The notes under the pieces are model-generated. The model was not told the DNA's origin and did not search any database. It saw only the letters and a program-made list of their open reading frames with translations. Of a stretch of 64,000 nucleotides of DNA, positions 21,812 through 33,797 are shown piece by piece. Every line of letters begins with the position of its first letter. The stretch's first letter is position 1. Origin of the DNA: Phragmites australis (Eukaryota; Streptophyta; Magnoliopsida; Poales; Poaceae). The DNA is taken from assembly GCF_958298935.1 (NCBI RefSeq), contig NC_084922.1:17238501-17302500 (forward strand), written 5' to 3'. A program made the position numbers and the translations under genes.

Positions 21812-23690
21812 GCCCCTTGAAAGCGCATGATCATTTTGCCTAGGACTAAGCTAGAGGTGATGACAGCTCCCAGGACGCAATTGGGTGTAAGATTTATATA
21901 CCATGTTACTGCTTTTGTTGTTTTAGTTGAGCTCTTTCGAGTGACTCTGTCTTCTTTTTCTCTTCATAGCCATGTCCCTGCAAGACACTGCTGCTTGACT
22001 GAGCAAGCTATTTGCTAAAGAGGCACAACCATGCTCCATTCAGCCCTACTCCCTCATGAATCCTCGACCACTAGTGAGAATTTTCCTGATTGAAGTAGTA
22101 TTGATTATTACTTGTTTGACCTGAGTAATCCTTTTGATTCTAGGCTCCGGTCTTCCTCAAGGAGGACAACATCCCCACGACTGGGGTCTTTGTGCTCGAG
22201 GGCACCTCCTCCTCCGGCGCTAATGGTAAGCAAGGCCCTCATCCCACAACCAGTGCTGTTGCAAAAGAAGTTAAGGCCAAGGGGAAAACACTGGCTGATC
22301 GAGATGCCGAAGAGTCTCCTCTGTCTAGGATATCATCCTCTCCATCTGATCCGCCGCCCCTCAAGCGCACACGAAGGAGAAGTCAACTGGTATTGAAATC
22401 GAGTATTCAGGTAATCATTTATCCAGCACCTACTCCGGTTATCAAGTATATACCAACTGATGCTTGATCAATGTGGGTGGCCTTTCTTACAGGAGACAAC
22501 TCGAGCTCTTGCTCAATCGCCTCCTCGAACAATCGATATGCCTCATGACTCGGTAAGAGAGGTAACTTGTATCAAGTTACCACCCCTTATGCTAGTCATT
22601 CTTCTACTGATTTGCTTGATAAGTCCAGAATGATGATGAGTCATTATGGGCTTTTTTTTTTGCTGGCAATGGGTTCCTTGGCTTCATCTGATCCCCAAGT
22701 CATCTCTTTGACACAAACAGTCTCAACTACGATGAAGAAGAAAATATCGATTAAGAGGAAGAAGTCAGACATCCTTTTGAGCATTCCAATCGCCAAAAGG
22801 TTAGTTTTGAACATTTATCTTGACTTGCAGCATTCCTTTCCATTCCTTATAATGTCGATCATAGGTCACCACGTCCAGAGAATTCGAAGGAGTAGACGGC
22901 AAGCGATTTGGCCGATCAGCTGGTTCTAGCTTCCTCCGTTGCACCGTCTTCACCTTCTCGAGCAAGTCAACCTTTCGAGGGCTCACATGAACCAAGCTCA
23001 AAGCTCAACACGGCTGAGGCCCTTGTGAGAATGCCAACTATCAACTACTAGGCGGTGATAGAAGCTCATATCAAGGCTACAAGTTCCCAGGTAGCTATCG
23101 CCAAAGCTCATTATTCGGTGTTTGACCACTCTAGCTACTAGAAGGTCCTTGAGGAGAAGGATGTTCTGCTGGCCACTTGCCAAGAAAGGATTGACAATTA
23201 GTTTACCCATACATCATTTTTATATGATTCGAACATCGAACAACTGATGATGAATTATTCTTGTTTGCTTTTCTAGATCTCAAAACTAACTTTAGGAGCA
23301 GAAATGTTGTTCTCGATGATGCGATGAAAGTTATCACGAAGAAGGATAAATATCTGGATGACCTCAGAGGTGCTTTGAAGAAAGCAAAAACTGATCATAA
23401 CAGTGCTGTTACAGCACTTCAAAAGCTGAGGGATCAAACCCTTGACCACATGAACCAGTCGACTTTTCCATCCGTGTTGAGACAATTCTTGGTCTCCTCA
23501 AGAGCTATAACCCCAACCTCGACACATTGATGGTCACAGAGTGGTTCGAGTGCTCTAAAGAGGAGGCGGCAAATATTATTCAAAGCATCAGACCTCTGAT
23601 CCCTGCCTTCATCGAGTCTTTAGCGCTTAGGCTGCCTAATGGCGAGAGCAAGGGTGGTCCTTCTAACCGATTTCCTGTTAGTTTTTGACT

Positions 23691-24274
23691 CGAAACATTT
23701 GAAACTTGCCATGTGATTGGGAGTTGTCTATAACAGTACTGCTATTTTGCTTGTCTAGCATGCTATTGCCTACTATTTCCTTGTCGATGAAATATAGTTA
23801 GCATATGTAGATGCAATATTAATTAGTACATGTTATATCCATCATCAAAACTGGTTGACTGCATATCCGTTGATACCTGAAAGCTCAACTTGACACACTA
23901 TTAAATACATTGGCCCTCGAGTAGACACTCGAAGTAGCCGAAAGAATAAGAAGGTAGAAAAACACTAGTGCAAACTAAAAAGAGAAATAGCATGATGATT
24001 TTTTGAAAACTTTCATCGACTTGTGTACTTAGCCAGCACGCAAACATGAACTCAATAGAGAAAACACATACGAGACTGACTAGAACTTCATAACCTTGTG
24101 GGCAGTTAGGCGTAAGATATTTGACAATCTCTAATACCACTATGCCTTATGAGGTGTAGTTGTTCATCATTGACCCAACACATACCTCTGTTGGTTCTAT
24201 CCACTGCAGTCAACACATAGCCAGATAAACCTTTTGCAAAAAAAAAAATGTTCTTATGAAATATGAAATTACTA
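23691..24274. other. Non-coding stretch between antisense ORF and tandem repeats
   Basis: AT-rich. A minus-strand frame at 23901-24140 has hydrophobic stretches but no recognisable motif and is not called. Confidence 0.3.
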
Positions 24275-24720
24275 TGTAGCCCCCGACTCTCTAGTCAAGG
24301 AGAAGATTTCTTGATCGGAGGGTAAGAAAGAACATACCTATACCATCGAAAATATATGATGTAGCCTCCAATTCTCTACTCGATAACTAGATCGAGTGAA
24401 GAGTAAAGTCATAGTATAAAAAGTATACGATGTAGCCCTTGACTCTCTGCTTGATGTGATAACCAAGATAGAGAGTAGAGTTATAGCATCAGAAAGAATA
24501 CCCAACATGGCCCCTATCTCTTCACTCAATGACTGGATCGAATAGAAAATGAAGCATAAGCACTTACATTATGCAATGTAGCCCCCGACTCTCTAGTTGA
24601 TGTGATAACCAAAACAGAAAGTAGAGCACAAGCATAAAAAATGTATGATGTAGCCCCCGACTCTCTACCCGATGACTGGATCGAGTGGAGAGTAGAGCAT
24701 AAGAATCGACACACTATCTT
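24275..24720. repeat. ~72-bp tandem repeat, six diverged copies
   Basis: TGTAGCCCCCGACTCTCTA-type starts occur at about 24275, 24360, 24431, 24505, 24577 and 24649. Spacings are 85, 71, 74, 72 and 72. Each unit continues with GAT..GATAACCA..A.AGAGAGTAGAG and A-rich sequence. Such arrays are common near the 3' end of large gypsy elements. Confidence 0.8.
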
Positions 24721-25029
24721 TAACTATATGCTCGAAGATGTAAACCTACGAGCATATGGCTATAATTACATTATGATCATCGAATAAATTCAAACTGTCA
24801 GGTAGGGAACATTAAAAATCCACTCTCGTTCATGCTCGTTTTCCCCACAACCCTTCATTTGACATTCCATAATGACACAACATCCTGCCATGGAGGGATT
24901 GGACACACCATAATTCCCAATGACTCCTTGGCTTCCGTCTGACGTGCAACTGAGGTGACCTCAAAATCGCAACCAGCGTTATCGAATCTTGATAGTTCCA
25001 TTTCCACAGTCTGACATGTTCCCATGACC

Positions 25030-25036
25030 ATAAATA
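25030..25036 (+). promoter_or_regulatory. TATA-like box before the acidic antisense ORF
   Basis: ATAAATA in CCATAAATATGGGGGACC, about 90 bases before the ATG at 25124. Confidence 0.35.
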
Positions 25037-25123
25037 TGGGGGACCTGAGGCAGTCTATTTTTCACCCCATCTCCTCCCATCTTCCTTGCGCATTGCTCAA
25101 TAGTGCTTCTTGATCCTGAGACC

Positions 25124-25514
25124 ATGGCCTCCACTCCACTGCCATTTCCCAAGCGATGCTACAAAAATGAAGAAGTAGGGTCTCTCTCCACAAAGCCTCT
25201 CGCCATGGTTCCGTCAGGAGTCATCATCGTCTCCTCCAATGAAGAGGAGGAAAGTGAGGGGCATAGGAGAAGAAGGTGCAGAAAGTCCATCAGAGGTCAT
25301 TGACCCTTCACTCAGCACCTCTGGAGCTTCCTCAATGTCGACGCCATGGAGCGAGAAGCGCAGGACTAGGCGATGCAGGCTGAGCAAGAGGAGGATGAAG
25401 ATGGTGATGATCTCGTCAAGATCATTGACCAAGTCACCGATGAGGTATTCGACGATGGAGCCCACAAGTCTCTAGTGGTGAAGAGAGTGCGGTCGTTTGT
25501 CGACAACCGCTAGA
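25124..25514 (+). pseudogene. Small acidic-protein ORF antisense to the gypsy pol, frameshifted
   Basis: The ATG at 25124 gives MASTPLPFPKRCYKNEE, then VPSGVIIVSSNEEEESEG, and stops at about 25303. Other frames carry the continuation: GAESPSEVIDPSLSTSGASS, then QAEQEEDEDGDDLVKIIDQV and KSLVVKRVRSFVDNR before TAG at about 25514. The frame changes at least twice, so it is broken. The layout (short Ser-rich head, Ile/Val patch, acidic run) parallels the better preserved ORF at 62320-62760. Both lie on the plus strand beside minus-strand gypsy sequence. No known domain is recognised. Confidence 0.45.
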
Positions 25515-26477
25515 TCATCTCCGTGTCCCACTGAGGGTCCTTCGGCACCGGTCAATAGCTCCAGCACGAGCAGGGTCTTTGCCTCAACCATTTTCCCTAG
25601 CCATTTTTATGGATGGTAGCCAGTCCCTAGGGCGATCAATTGTCACCCCAAGGAGGAGCGAAAGAGGTTCATTGACTCGTTCGAGGGCAAGTAGGATCTT
25701 CCCTGTTTGCAAGAGCTAGATGAATCCTTTTTGTCAACTTTGCACTAGCCACACAGGTAGGAAAGAAAAGAAAAAATATGTAATAGAATAGTTAGTCTAA
25801 TTAACTGTAGTCAACTTACCTTAAATTACCTTATCTATGAATCAAACTGTTGGAGTTGATCGACATGCCACGTGTTTTTGAGTACCTCACCGTTCATAGT
25901 AGATAACCGCACTAATCTAGGTTGAGTAACTTCGACTACTATGTAGGGTCCTTCCCACTTAGGTGATAACTTGTGACTCCTAGCCTATTTTTGCACCTTT
26001 TGTAAAATATGGTCCCTAACAGTGAGTTTCTTGGGCTGGATCTTCTGACTATGACATCTACACAACTCTTGTTGATACTTAGCCGCTCGTATGTACGCTC
26101 GATCATGGTACTCCTCGAGGAGGTTGATATTGTCTGCTCACAACTGCTCTTGCTCTTCTTCCGAGCAACTTTCCACTCGTGGTGATCCAAACTGCAACTC
26201 AGTCAGAAGCATCGCCTCTGCTCCATAGACCAAGAAGAAAGGAGTTTCATGGTGGCTCTGTTAGTCGAGGTGCAAATAGCCCAGAGTACTGAGCGAAGTT
26301 CCTTCACTTAGCATTTTGAGTAGGCTTTAACCTATTGAAGACCTGAGTTTTAATACCCTGCAAGACTATACCATTGGCTCGCTCGAGCTGACTGTTACTC
26401 TAAGGATGAGCTAGTGAAGTGAAACAAGTTTTGATGCTAAATTCTTCACAAAACACAGTAAAGGTCACACTTCTGAA

Positions 26478-26672
26478 CTAGCTACTATTGTATGTAATTA
26501 TTTGATGCGGGATTTCGTATCGAGTAATTATTCTCCTCATGAACTTTTTAGTCGCTTCTGCGGTTATCTTTCCTATGGGTTCAACCTCGATCCACTTAAT
26601 GAACATGTCGATAGCCATGAATAAGAACTTATAACCACATTGGGCTCTTGGGAATGATCCTAGGATATCCAA
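26478..26672 (-). pseudogene. Integrase core fragment of the gypsy element
   Basis: DILGSFPRAQCGYKFLFMA, IKWIEVEPIGKITAEATKKF and RIITRYEIPHQIITYN follow the retroviral-type integrase catalytic core. The second catalytic Asp of the usual ITDN is Tyr. The fragment stops shortly afterwards. Confidence 0.8.
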
Positions 26673-27898
26673 GCCCCAGACGGAGAAAGGCTAAGAAAGA
26701 GGAATTGTTTGCAGAGCTTGGGCTAGCCAAGCAGTCCGCCTTCTGAAAAATTAGCAGTTTTCACACTTTTTGACCAACTCGGAAGCAACCTAGAGGGTAG
26801 TCGGCCAAAAGAACCCCTAGCGGAAAACCTTTCTGACCAAAGTGTGATGAGACGCATGATTACCACACATGCATTTGTGGATATTGAGCAATATTCTATT
26901 GCCCTCTTCCTAAGTGATGCACTTCATTAAGATTCTGTTACTCCCCTTTCGGTAGAGCTTATTGTCTACCAGAGCTTATAGCTTGGACTTACAAGTAATT
27001 TTCTTTATAGATGCATCATCGTCAGGGATCTCTCGACCTTCGAGGTAGGCTCAGAATGGGGTCATCCATGTAGGCTCGTGTTCGAGTAGCGCAACTTCCA
27101 TGTCTACGGGTTTTGCCTCGCTGACTTGACCAGACTACTGGTCGAGTTGGGTAGTATTTGTGCTTGAGGCTATCGAGACGGACGATTTGAGGAGTTTCTC
27201 GATGAAGACTCCCACATGTGTTGGTGAATGAGAGGAAGTGAGTCTGGTGAGTTCATCAGCAGTGGAGTTTTCACTTCTCTGGATGTGCATGACCTTTAGC
27301 CCTTTGAACTTTTGCTCGAGCTTTAGTACCTTGTTTAGAGAAGTCGCATGTTGTCATCCAAGCACTGACACTCTTTTTGCAGTTGGTTTATGACTAGCTA
27401 TGAGTCCCCTTTCACGAGTAGCCATCTTATTCCAAGTGACATAGCTATGCGAAGCCCGTTTACCAGTACTCATACTCTGCAGCCTTGTTGGAAGCTTTAA
27501 AATCTAATTGAATGATGTACCTGAATTCGTCACCCGTTGGAGACTTGAGTACAATGTCAGCCCTCGAGCCTTGAAGCGTGAGCAATCCATCGAAGAAAAG
27601 CATCCAGTGGTCCTCAACCACGTTTGGCTTTGTTTATTCAATGTTTGTCCACACGACGATGAATTCTACTAGTACTCCTGACTCAACGCTTGTACACGGT
27701 GTATAGCACATGTCGAAATCATTGAGTTCAATTGCCTATTACACGATTCATCCAGTTGCCTTCCTATTGCATATAACATCCTTCAGCGGGTACTCATCAC
27801 AACAATGACCTTGTGCATTTGGAGATAATGCCGTAGCTTCCGGGAAGCCATCAAGACTAGAGCAAATTTTGCACTTGCGGGTATCATAGCTTGGCATC

Positions 27899-27903
27899 AT
27901 GTA
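27899..27903. repeat. Target-site duplication ATGTA (left copy)
   Basis: Identical to 29422-29426. Confidence 0.88.
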
Positions 27904-29421
27904 TGTCGGAGGATTAACTCCTGTCGCAGGGATCCCGAGAGACCCCTTTTTAGAGATTCGGCCGGGGGGATGATCCTGAATAAGTTCGTCGGAGAAATAA
28001 ATAGAAGTGGAAGTAAATGCAACGGCCGGTGGTGGGGGACGATCCACCTAGTGCGAAGGGAAGTAAATGCACCGAAGTTTAGACAGGTTCGGGCCGCACG
28101 GAGGCGTAATACCCTACTCCTGTATGGATGCAATAACTGTCCTGAGGGAGATCCCTCAAGGATGTAGCTGGTTACAAGAATATTGTGTCTAACTAAGAGC
28201 TTGAGGCTCCTTGTTCTTGGGCCGAGACTATGATTCGGCTCTTGGTGCTTCTGTGTTCGATGCTTACGGTCTCTTCTCCGTTGATCCGGGGGCCCCCCTT
28301 CCTTCTTGGGTGTGCCGACTCTTTTATGCACTCGCCGGCTGAGGCATGCCCCGAACGGGAAGGAGGGGGCACAAGTTCCAAGACGCCATGACTGGGAAAG
28401 GCGTCATCATTTCTTCTGGGTGAAGTGACCGGGGGGGTGGAAAATGCGGCGCACGCCCGGTCACCTATCACCATAAACGCCCTGGCAATGGACGCCGTAG
28501 AGGGGGCCCACCGGGCAGCCACAGAGCAACCTGGCGTGCCCGCCCTGTCTTGTTCCTCTGCCACAGCAGGGTGGCGGATGGAACGCCTTGATCCTGGCGA
28601 TGTTATCCCGAGACACACCGGATGATACGGGACGGGACCCGTGCAATTAATGGCCCCACGCCTCTCTGCCAAAGCATGGCAGGGACTGACACTGCGGCGG
28701 GAGCAGTTGGGGATGTCAGGCCGCGCACGCTCATTAAATGCGGCCTCAGACCTCTGACTGGTTGACACCTCATCAGCGGGCCCCTCGGGAGCCCTTCTGG
28801 GTCGTCGGGGCACCGAGTGCTCGGGGGTACTGTTCACCTCCTCGAGCGCTCTCTCCCGAGAATGCCTACCCTTGCCCTCGGGGTACCGGGTGCTCGGGGG
28901 CATTGCTTACCTCCCCGAGCACTCTCTCCCGAACACTCTCGCACGAACCTTCGGGGAACCGAGTGCTCGGGGGCGGCCACGTGCAACCCCGAGCACTCTC
29001 TCCCGAGCACTTTTGCACAGATCTTTCGGGGAACCAAGAGCCCGGGGGCCGCCACATGCAGCCCCGAGCACTCTCTCCCGAGCACTTTCACACTGACCCT
29101 CGGGGAACCGGGCGCTTGGGGGCTGCCGCACGCAGCCCCCCGAGCACTCTCTCCCGGAACTTAGCTCTTCTGATCGTCGGGGGACTAGGGTGCTCGGGGG
29201 TGACCGGGCACCTCCCCGAGCACTTTCTTCCCGGTACTTAGACTCTGCGGATCATCGGGGAACTGGGGTGCTCGGGGACCAGGGACTGTGGCCCCGAGCA
29301 CCTTCTCCCAGAACTTGGACTTTTCTCACCCCGCAGGAGGGACCTCACAGGATGGTGACACGTGGCGAACGGCTGGCCTAGCCTCGGGACTCAGGGACCC
29401 CCGGTTCCTGATACACCGACA
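27904..29421 (-). mobile_element. Solo LTR with perfect 5-bp target duplication ATGTA
   Basis: The ends are TGTCGGAGGATTAAC and GATACACCGACA. ATGTA flanks both ends (27899-27903 and 29422-29426). It is 1518 bp and splits the gypsy pol between RT and RNase H. A minus-strand CATAAAAGAG (about 28330) and the GGGTATTACGCCTCCGTG block downstream of it give minus orientation. Open frames of up to 236 codons inside are products of GC-rich repeat sequence and are not called. Confidence 0.9.
28843..29320. repeat. 74-78-bp tandem repeat within the solo LTR
   Basis: CGAGCACTCTCTCCCGA-type blocks start at about 28843, 28916, 28990, 29065, 29141, 29217 and 29295. Each is followed by CGGGGAACCG(A/G)GTGCTCGGGG. 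About seven imperfect units lie in the U3 side of a minus-oriented LTR, where such arrays can act as enhancer-like repeats. Confidence 0.85.
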
Positions 29422-29426
29422 ATGTA
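29422..29426. repeat. Target-site duplication ATGTA (right copy)
   Basis: Identical to 27899-27903. Confidence 0.88.
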
Positions 29427-29753
29427 GGACTTTGCTCACGTGGTAAACATGTTTCTGGAGCTTAGCCTTCTTACCGAGACATTCCCGTTCGACCACAAGG
29501 ACAGTGATTACAACTTGTGGAGTAGCTGCTATGTACAAAAAAGCTCCTCTTTGTTGTTAGGCGGGGGTAGATTCAACAAAGATGATAAATACCTTTCCAA
29601 GTCTTGGAAAGCCTTCTCCTATTCTTCCATCCACTCGAACCGATCCAGTTTCTTCAGAAGCTTGAAGAAAGACATTCCTTGCTCTCCCATCTTGGAGATG
29701 AATCGACTAAGGGCTGTCATGCATATTGTTAGTTTTTGAACTTCCTTCAGTGT

Positions 29754-30336
29754 TCAAAGTGACCACATCTGGTCAAAAGCCTCGATTTTGCTCGAATTGG
29801 CCTTAATGCCTTGACTTGACACTAGAAAACAAAGAAGCTTGTTAGACGGGATGCCGAATGTGGACTTCTCAGGGTAAAGCATCATACTATACTTTCTAAG
29901 GTTATCGAATATTTCCTTGAGGTTGTCAATCAATCCATCTTTGATTTTATATTTGACTACAATATCATTGACATAAGCTTCAACATTGTTCCTAATCTGG
30001 GGCTGTAAATAATTTTGAATACACCGTTGATAAGTAGCACCAGCACTCTTCAAACCAAAGGGCATCTTTACATAGCAAAATACACCAAAGGGAGTAATAA
30101 AAGCAGTTTTTTTCCTTATCCTCTACCCCCATGCTAATTTGGTGATACCCCGGATAGGAATCTAGAAAACATAGCAACGCACAACCCATCGGAGAATCAA
30201 CAATCTGGTCGATGGGAGGAAGGGAAAAAGGATCCTTTAGACAAGCATTGTTGAGGTCGGTAAAGTCAACGCGCATTCTCCACTTGCAATGGCTTTTTTC
30301 ACGAGGACAGGATTCACGAGCTATGTAGGATGACAA
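29754..30336 (-). pseudogene. Reverse transcriptase fragment of the gypsy element
   Basis: Two overlapping frames cover RT motifs 2 to 6. The first ends MGVEDKEKNCFYYSLWCILL (about 30336-29992). The second starts MPFGLKSAGATYQRCIQNYL (30065-29754). The catalytic YxDD is YVND, so the enzyme is dead even apart from the frameshift. Confidence 0.8.
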
Positions 30337-31909
30337 ACCTCTCGAATGAAGCCCACTTTAGGGAGTTTGTCGACCTCCTCCTGGATGGCCTACTTTGTAT
30401 CCTCCGTGAATCTTCGCTGCTTTTGCACCACAGGTTTGGTGCCGGGTTCCACATCTAGTCAATGCTCGATCACCTCCCTAGGGACCCCAGGCATATCGGA
30501 TGGCTGCCACGCAAGCATGTATTGGTTCGCCCAGAGGAAAGTGATGAGATCGAGTTCCTATTTAGGGTCAAGGTTAGTCCTAATCCTAACTGTATTAGCC
30601 AACTTAGATGTGTTGAGGGGCACTGCCTTGGTACCACCACCAGCCTTCTTGTCCTTGACACCCTCGTCGGTTTCACCTTTGGTAGCGTCATCGGACTTGG
30701 AAGTATCAGCAAGACTCAAGAGCTTGGAGTCATTGGCACTGTCCTTGCTCTTGCCAGTAGATTGACGCTTTCGACACTTAGACTCCATGTCTTTTGTGGT
30801 AGTTGCCATTCGGCAGAAGTGCTCGACCATCTCTAGGCTCTGCTTGTCACACTTGACCTCCGCGCATTGATCTCCCTTGATACTTTTGACCCCTTTGGGA
30901 CCTGGGATTTTGAGCACTTGGTATGCATAATGTACCACGACTATGAACTTGTCCATCATTGGGTGGCTTAGGATTACATTTTATGCCATCTCGAAGTCCA
31001 CAACATCGAAGAATGGCTTCTTTGTATGGAAGTTGTTAGGCACACCGAATGTGATAGGTAACTTGACTTGACCAAGAGGCATGGTCTATGAGTTTGGGAT
31101 AATACCATGGAAAGGATCAACCCCTGCCTTGAGCTCAGGCCTGTGGATTCCCATCTTATCTAACGTCTTAGCGAAGATAAGGTTGAGCGAACTACCCTTG
31201 TAGACCAGGGTTCAAAAAACCTTGATGTTGAGGATAGTAGGCTGGACCATGACCAGGTAATGACCTGGATGTGGAACCATGACTAGGTGGTCAGCTTGAT
31301 CGAAGGTAATTGGAACTTCCGACCACTCGAGGTATTGGGGAGGCCCAGTCGAGGTCAGGTTAACCTCCCTTTCGACCGCCTTGTACTGCCTCTTGGATTT
31401 GTACGTGGCCGATCCACTGAAGATGTGTGCCGAGTTATGATCGGCCTCATGGAAATCATGCTTGTCCTCATTAGTTCCTGGCTTGGCCTATTTTCTATGA
31501 TAGTCAGCTATAGCAGCCTTGCACTTCTCTTCAAGCTTCTTCTTGATAACCTGATACTCGTCAAAGTCGTGCTGGTTGAACCGATGAACAGGACACCACT
31601 TCCCACCATCATGGCTCTGGCCCTTGTTGTCTCTGGTGTTGCATGACCTGCTCCTCTCGATTACGGCTACAGTCATGTCTGAACCCTTATGCTTGTCTCC
31701 GGATTTATTCTTCTTTCCCTCATTCTTTGAAGACTCAGGCTTGTGTTTGTTAGACAGAGGGTTTTTGGCATGTGTCTTGGCTTCAATATGCTTCGCAAAC
31801 TTATCAGCCAACTCAAAGAGTTCTTTGACCGTCTAGATCTTTTGGGTAGCCAACTTCTTGACCAGCTCCCTGTCCTTGACGCCTCTCTGGAAGGCAATGA
31901 TGCTCCCTG

Positions 31910-32207
31910 GAAGCTCGAGATCTTGGCGAGAGCCTTCGAAACTCGACGAGCTTCGAAACTCGAGACCTTGATGAGATATAAGCAGGCTCGAGGATGCAAG
32001 GCGGCTCGGGTCTCTAAAGGCGGTGGCGTGAGTCAAATTCTACTCGAACTCGACAGGAGGTGGGCGAGACCGAAGCAAAGACGACGGGAGAGGGCGTGGG
32101 AAGAAGGCGCAAAATGGCCGGGGTGTGGGGGGCTTTCGCGGGCGAGTGGGAGGTGCGATAGTAGGTTAGGGAGTTGGGCCGACTGAGGCACGGTCCAGGC
32201 GGGAGAG
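31910..32207. mobile_element. Probable ~300-bp insertion in the gypsy gag
   Basis: On the minus strand, gag reads ...HNMIPDIS (about 32230-32208), then about 300 bases unlike gag, then GSIIAFQRGVKDRELV (about 31909 on). In related elements these gag segments are close together. The inserted DNA is GC-rich and repeats CGAAACTCGA and CTCGAG-type words. No terminal repeat or target duplication could be fixed, so the class is unknown. Confidence 0.4.
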
Positions 32208-33140
32208 GAGATGTCTGGGATCATATTATGCCTATCATTGTAGCTCCATATGAAGTGCTGAAGAGGTTTGTCCTTGCCTTGGTTTAGCTGATGGAGATCG
32301 TCTTTCGTTCCCGGGTGTTCGAACGTACCCTAGAAATTGGTGATGAACTGAACCTTCAACTCGGCCCAAGATCGGATCGAGTTGGTGGGTAGGCTTAGCA
32401 ACCAGGATCTTGCCAGTCTGTCGAGAGCAGTTAGCAGGTAATTGGTCATTACCTTGTTATCATCACTAGCTGCTTGAACAATAGTGGTATAAAACGGTAA
32501 CCACTCATTAGGGTTGATCTTCCATCATATTTCTGGATCAGACTCGCTTTGAACTTCTTGGGCCATCATATCGACTGGAGCTCAGGTGCGAAGGCTTCAC
32601 AGCCTCCGTCAAAGTCTCTAGGAGGTGATAGGGGAGGACTGTCAAGCCTGTTCCTTTGAACAGGGGAGTCAAGTCGTCCGTTCTACCCTAGAGATCTACG
32701 ATCGTTGTAACAACGATCGTCTTCATGGTGGCTGTCAATCACTTCCTGTAAGTCATGCCTGTCATGAGGGATGTGGTTTCTCAAGTCTTCCTGGTTCCTA
32801 TGCCTATGGATGGGGAAGTTACAGTTGGACCTATAGGGCTGTGCCTGAGCTTGACCACCCGAGCTTCCCGTTTGCGATCCCTTGACCCGGGAATGTCTAT
32901 GTTTGTGGCTCCTTGAACCTGCACTTTTCGGCTAGGGTGCCTAGAGTTGTTAGGGTTATTTGCTCAAGCAGCCTGAATCTGAGCCGCATCAAGCAAAGTC
33001 TTCAACTGATTGAACATTAAGGATAAATGATTCATCGGATCCAATCTGGGAAAGGATATTAGAATCAAATGAGCACCTTGGGTGTTGGCTTTCAGAGTAC
33101 TGAAGGCATCGCTGCCAATGCTCAGCTACAGTCGAGCCAA

Positions 33141-33797
33141 TGTCGCCCCATGACCACTGTTCTCAAGGAATTCAGTTTCCTAAGAAACAATGCTATGACT
33201 AATTCAATGCATTGTAAAGAGTTTCACATAAGATGTTTCATGTGTTTCTACTTTGTGCAAATGTTCATACTGCTATTTGATCATTAAAGCATATGTTTGG
33301 TAGTTCTAGTCATGCCATGTCATATTTGTTAGCAAAATCACGCGTTTAAAGTTACAACTATATGCATGAAAACGATCTCCTTCACATGCTTCCTCATCTC
33401 TATGTGAAATATAGAGCCGAACAAGCCAACATATAAATCAGTCCATAGCCCTTGCTAGAACGCAAACACCTCTATTTTTCAGATTTTAGATACTGGTCAC
33501 AGAGTTTTAGCATTGAATCTATACTCATTACTCAGCAATGAAATCAAATAACTAATTCACATTTGATATGCAGAATCGAGTGTAATCCAAATTGCTGATT
33601 AAACAAGTTGATAGGAAAAAAATAAACAATAGAAACAAGTTGATAGGAAAAAAAAAAGAAATAGAAAAGGGGGATTGTGCTCTCACCTTGCTACGCCAGA
33701 TCGGCAAAACAAGAGCTTGTGGAAGCCCAAATTGCTGATTGGTGCAGAAGAGGATTGAGGGGATTGACGAGGAAGAATCCTCCAGCGGTCCGGCCAA
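33141..33797. other. AT-rich intergenic stretch
   Basis: No gene. A direct repeat of an A-rich word (GATAGGAAAAAAATAAACAA-like) occurs at about 33611 and 33641. Confidence 0.4.

Larger units (their letters stand above)
18070..23690 (+). pseudogene. Decayed 'Transposase_28'-type gypsy-associated ORF (second copy), split by a solo LTR
   Basis: The ATG at 18070 opens MVSKTSVNTTTPSSPEK, a Ser/Thr/Lys-rich head. An in-frame TGA falls at about 18214, and then HEIMVFESFF. After a frameshift come the family blocks LTILDCYQIELHHLDPNLI and VFVHLCEAFLGIM, close to the first copy's LSFYGIKLIHLNPN and FTHMCEVYLGV. The frame is cut at 18843 by an LTR (18844-21806) and resumes at 21807. Downstream parts are LKEDNIPTTGVFVLEG (about 22155-22202), a KRTRRRSQ basic stretch near 22365, a coiled-coil-like piece (KYLDDLRGALKKAKTDHNS, about 23348-23405), and a C-terminus with TEWFECSKEEAANIIQSI and LALRLPNG ending in a stop near 23690. 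Segments of GT..AG type between these parts suggest original introns. It is non-functional. Confidence 0.55.
25940..33140 (-). mobile_element. Decayed Ty3/gypsy gag-pol (Tat-like)
   Basis: Reading leftward on the minus strand: Gag (about 33000-31480, including WAELKVQFITNFQGTFE, VKDRELVKKLATQKI and ELADKFAKHIEAK, then KWCPVHRFNQHDFDE); protease/linker (about 30960-30560); reverse transcriptase (30336-29754: MRVDFTDLNNACLKDPFSLP, GYHQISMGVEDKEK, MPFGLKSAGATYQRC, AYVNDIVVKYK); RNase H (about 29750-27500, interrupted by a solo LTR, with YPLKDVICNRKATG); and integrase core (about 26800-25940, with FLFMAIDMFIKWIEVEP). Stops and frameshifts are frequent. The RT YVDD box reads YVND, and the integrase IITDN reads IITYN. 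The order gag-PR-RT-RH-INT defines Ty3/gypsy. Neither LTR of this copy is directly attached. Confidence 0.85.

Noticed and set aside
28193..28903. 236-codon minus-strand ORF
   Set aside because: Lies wholly inside a solo LTR and its repeats, with no motif.
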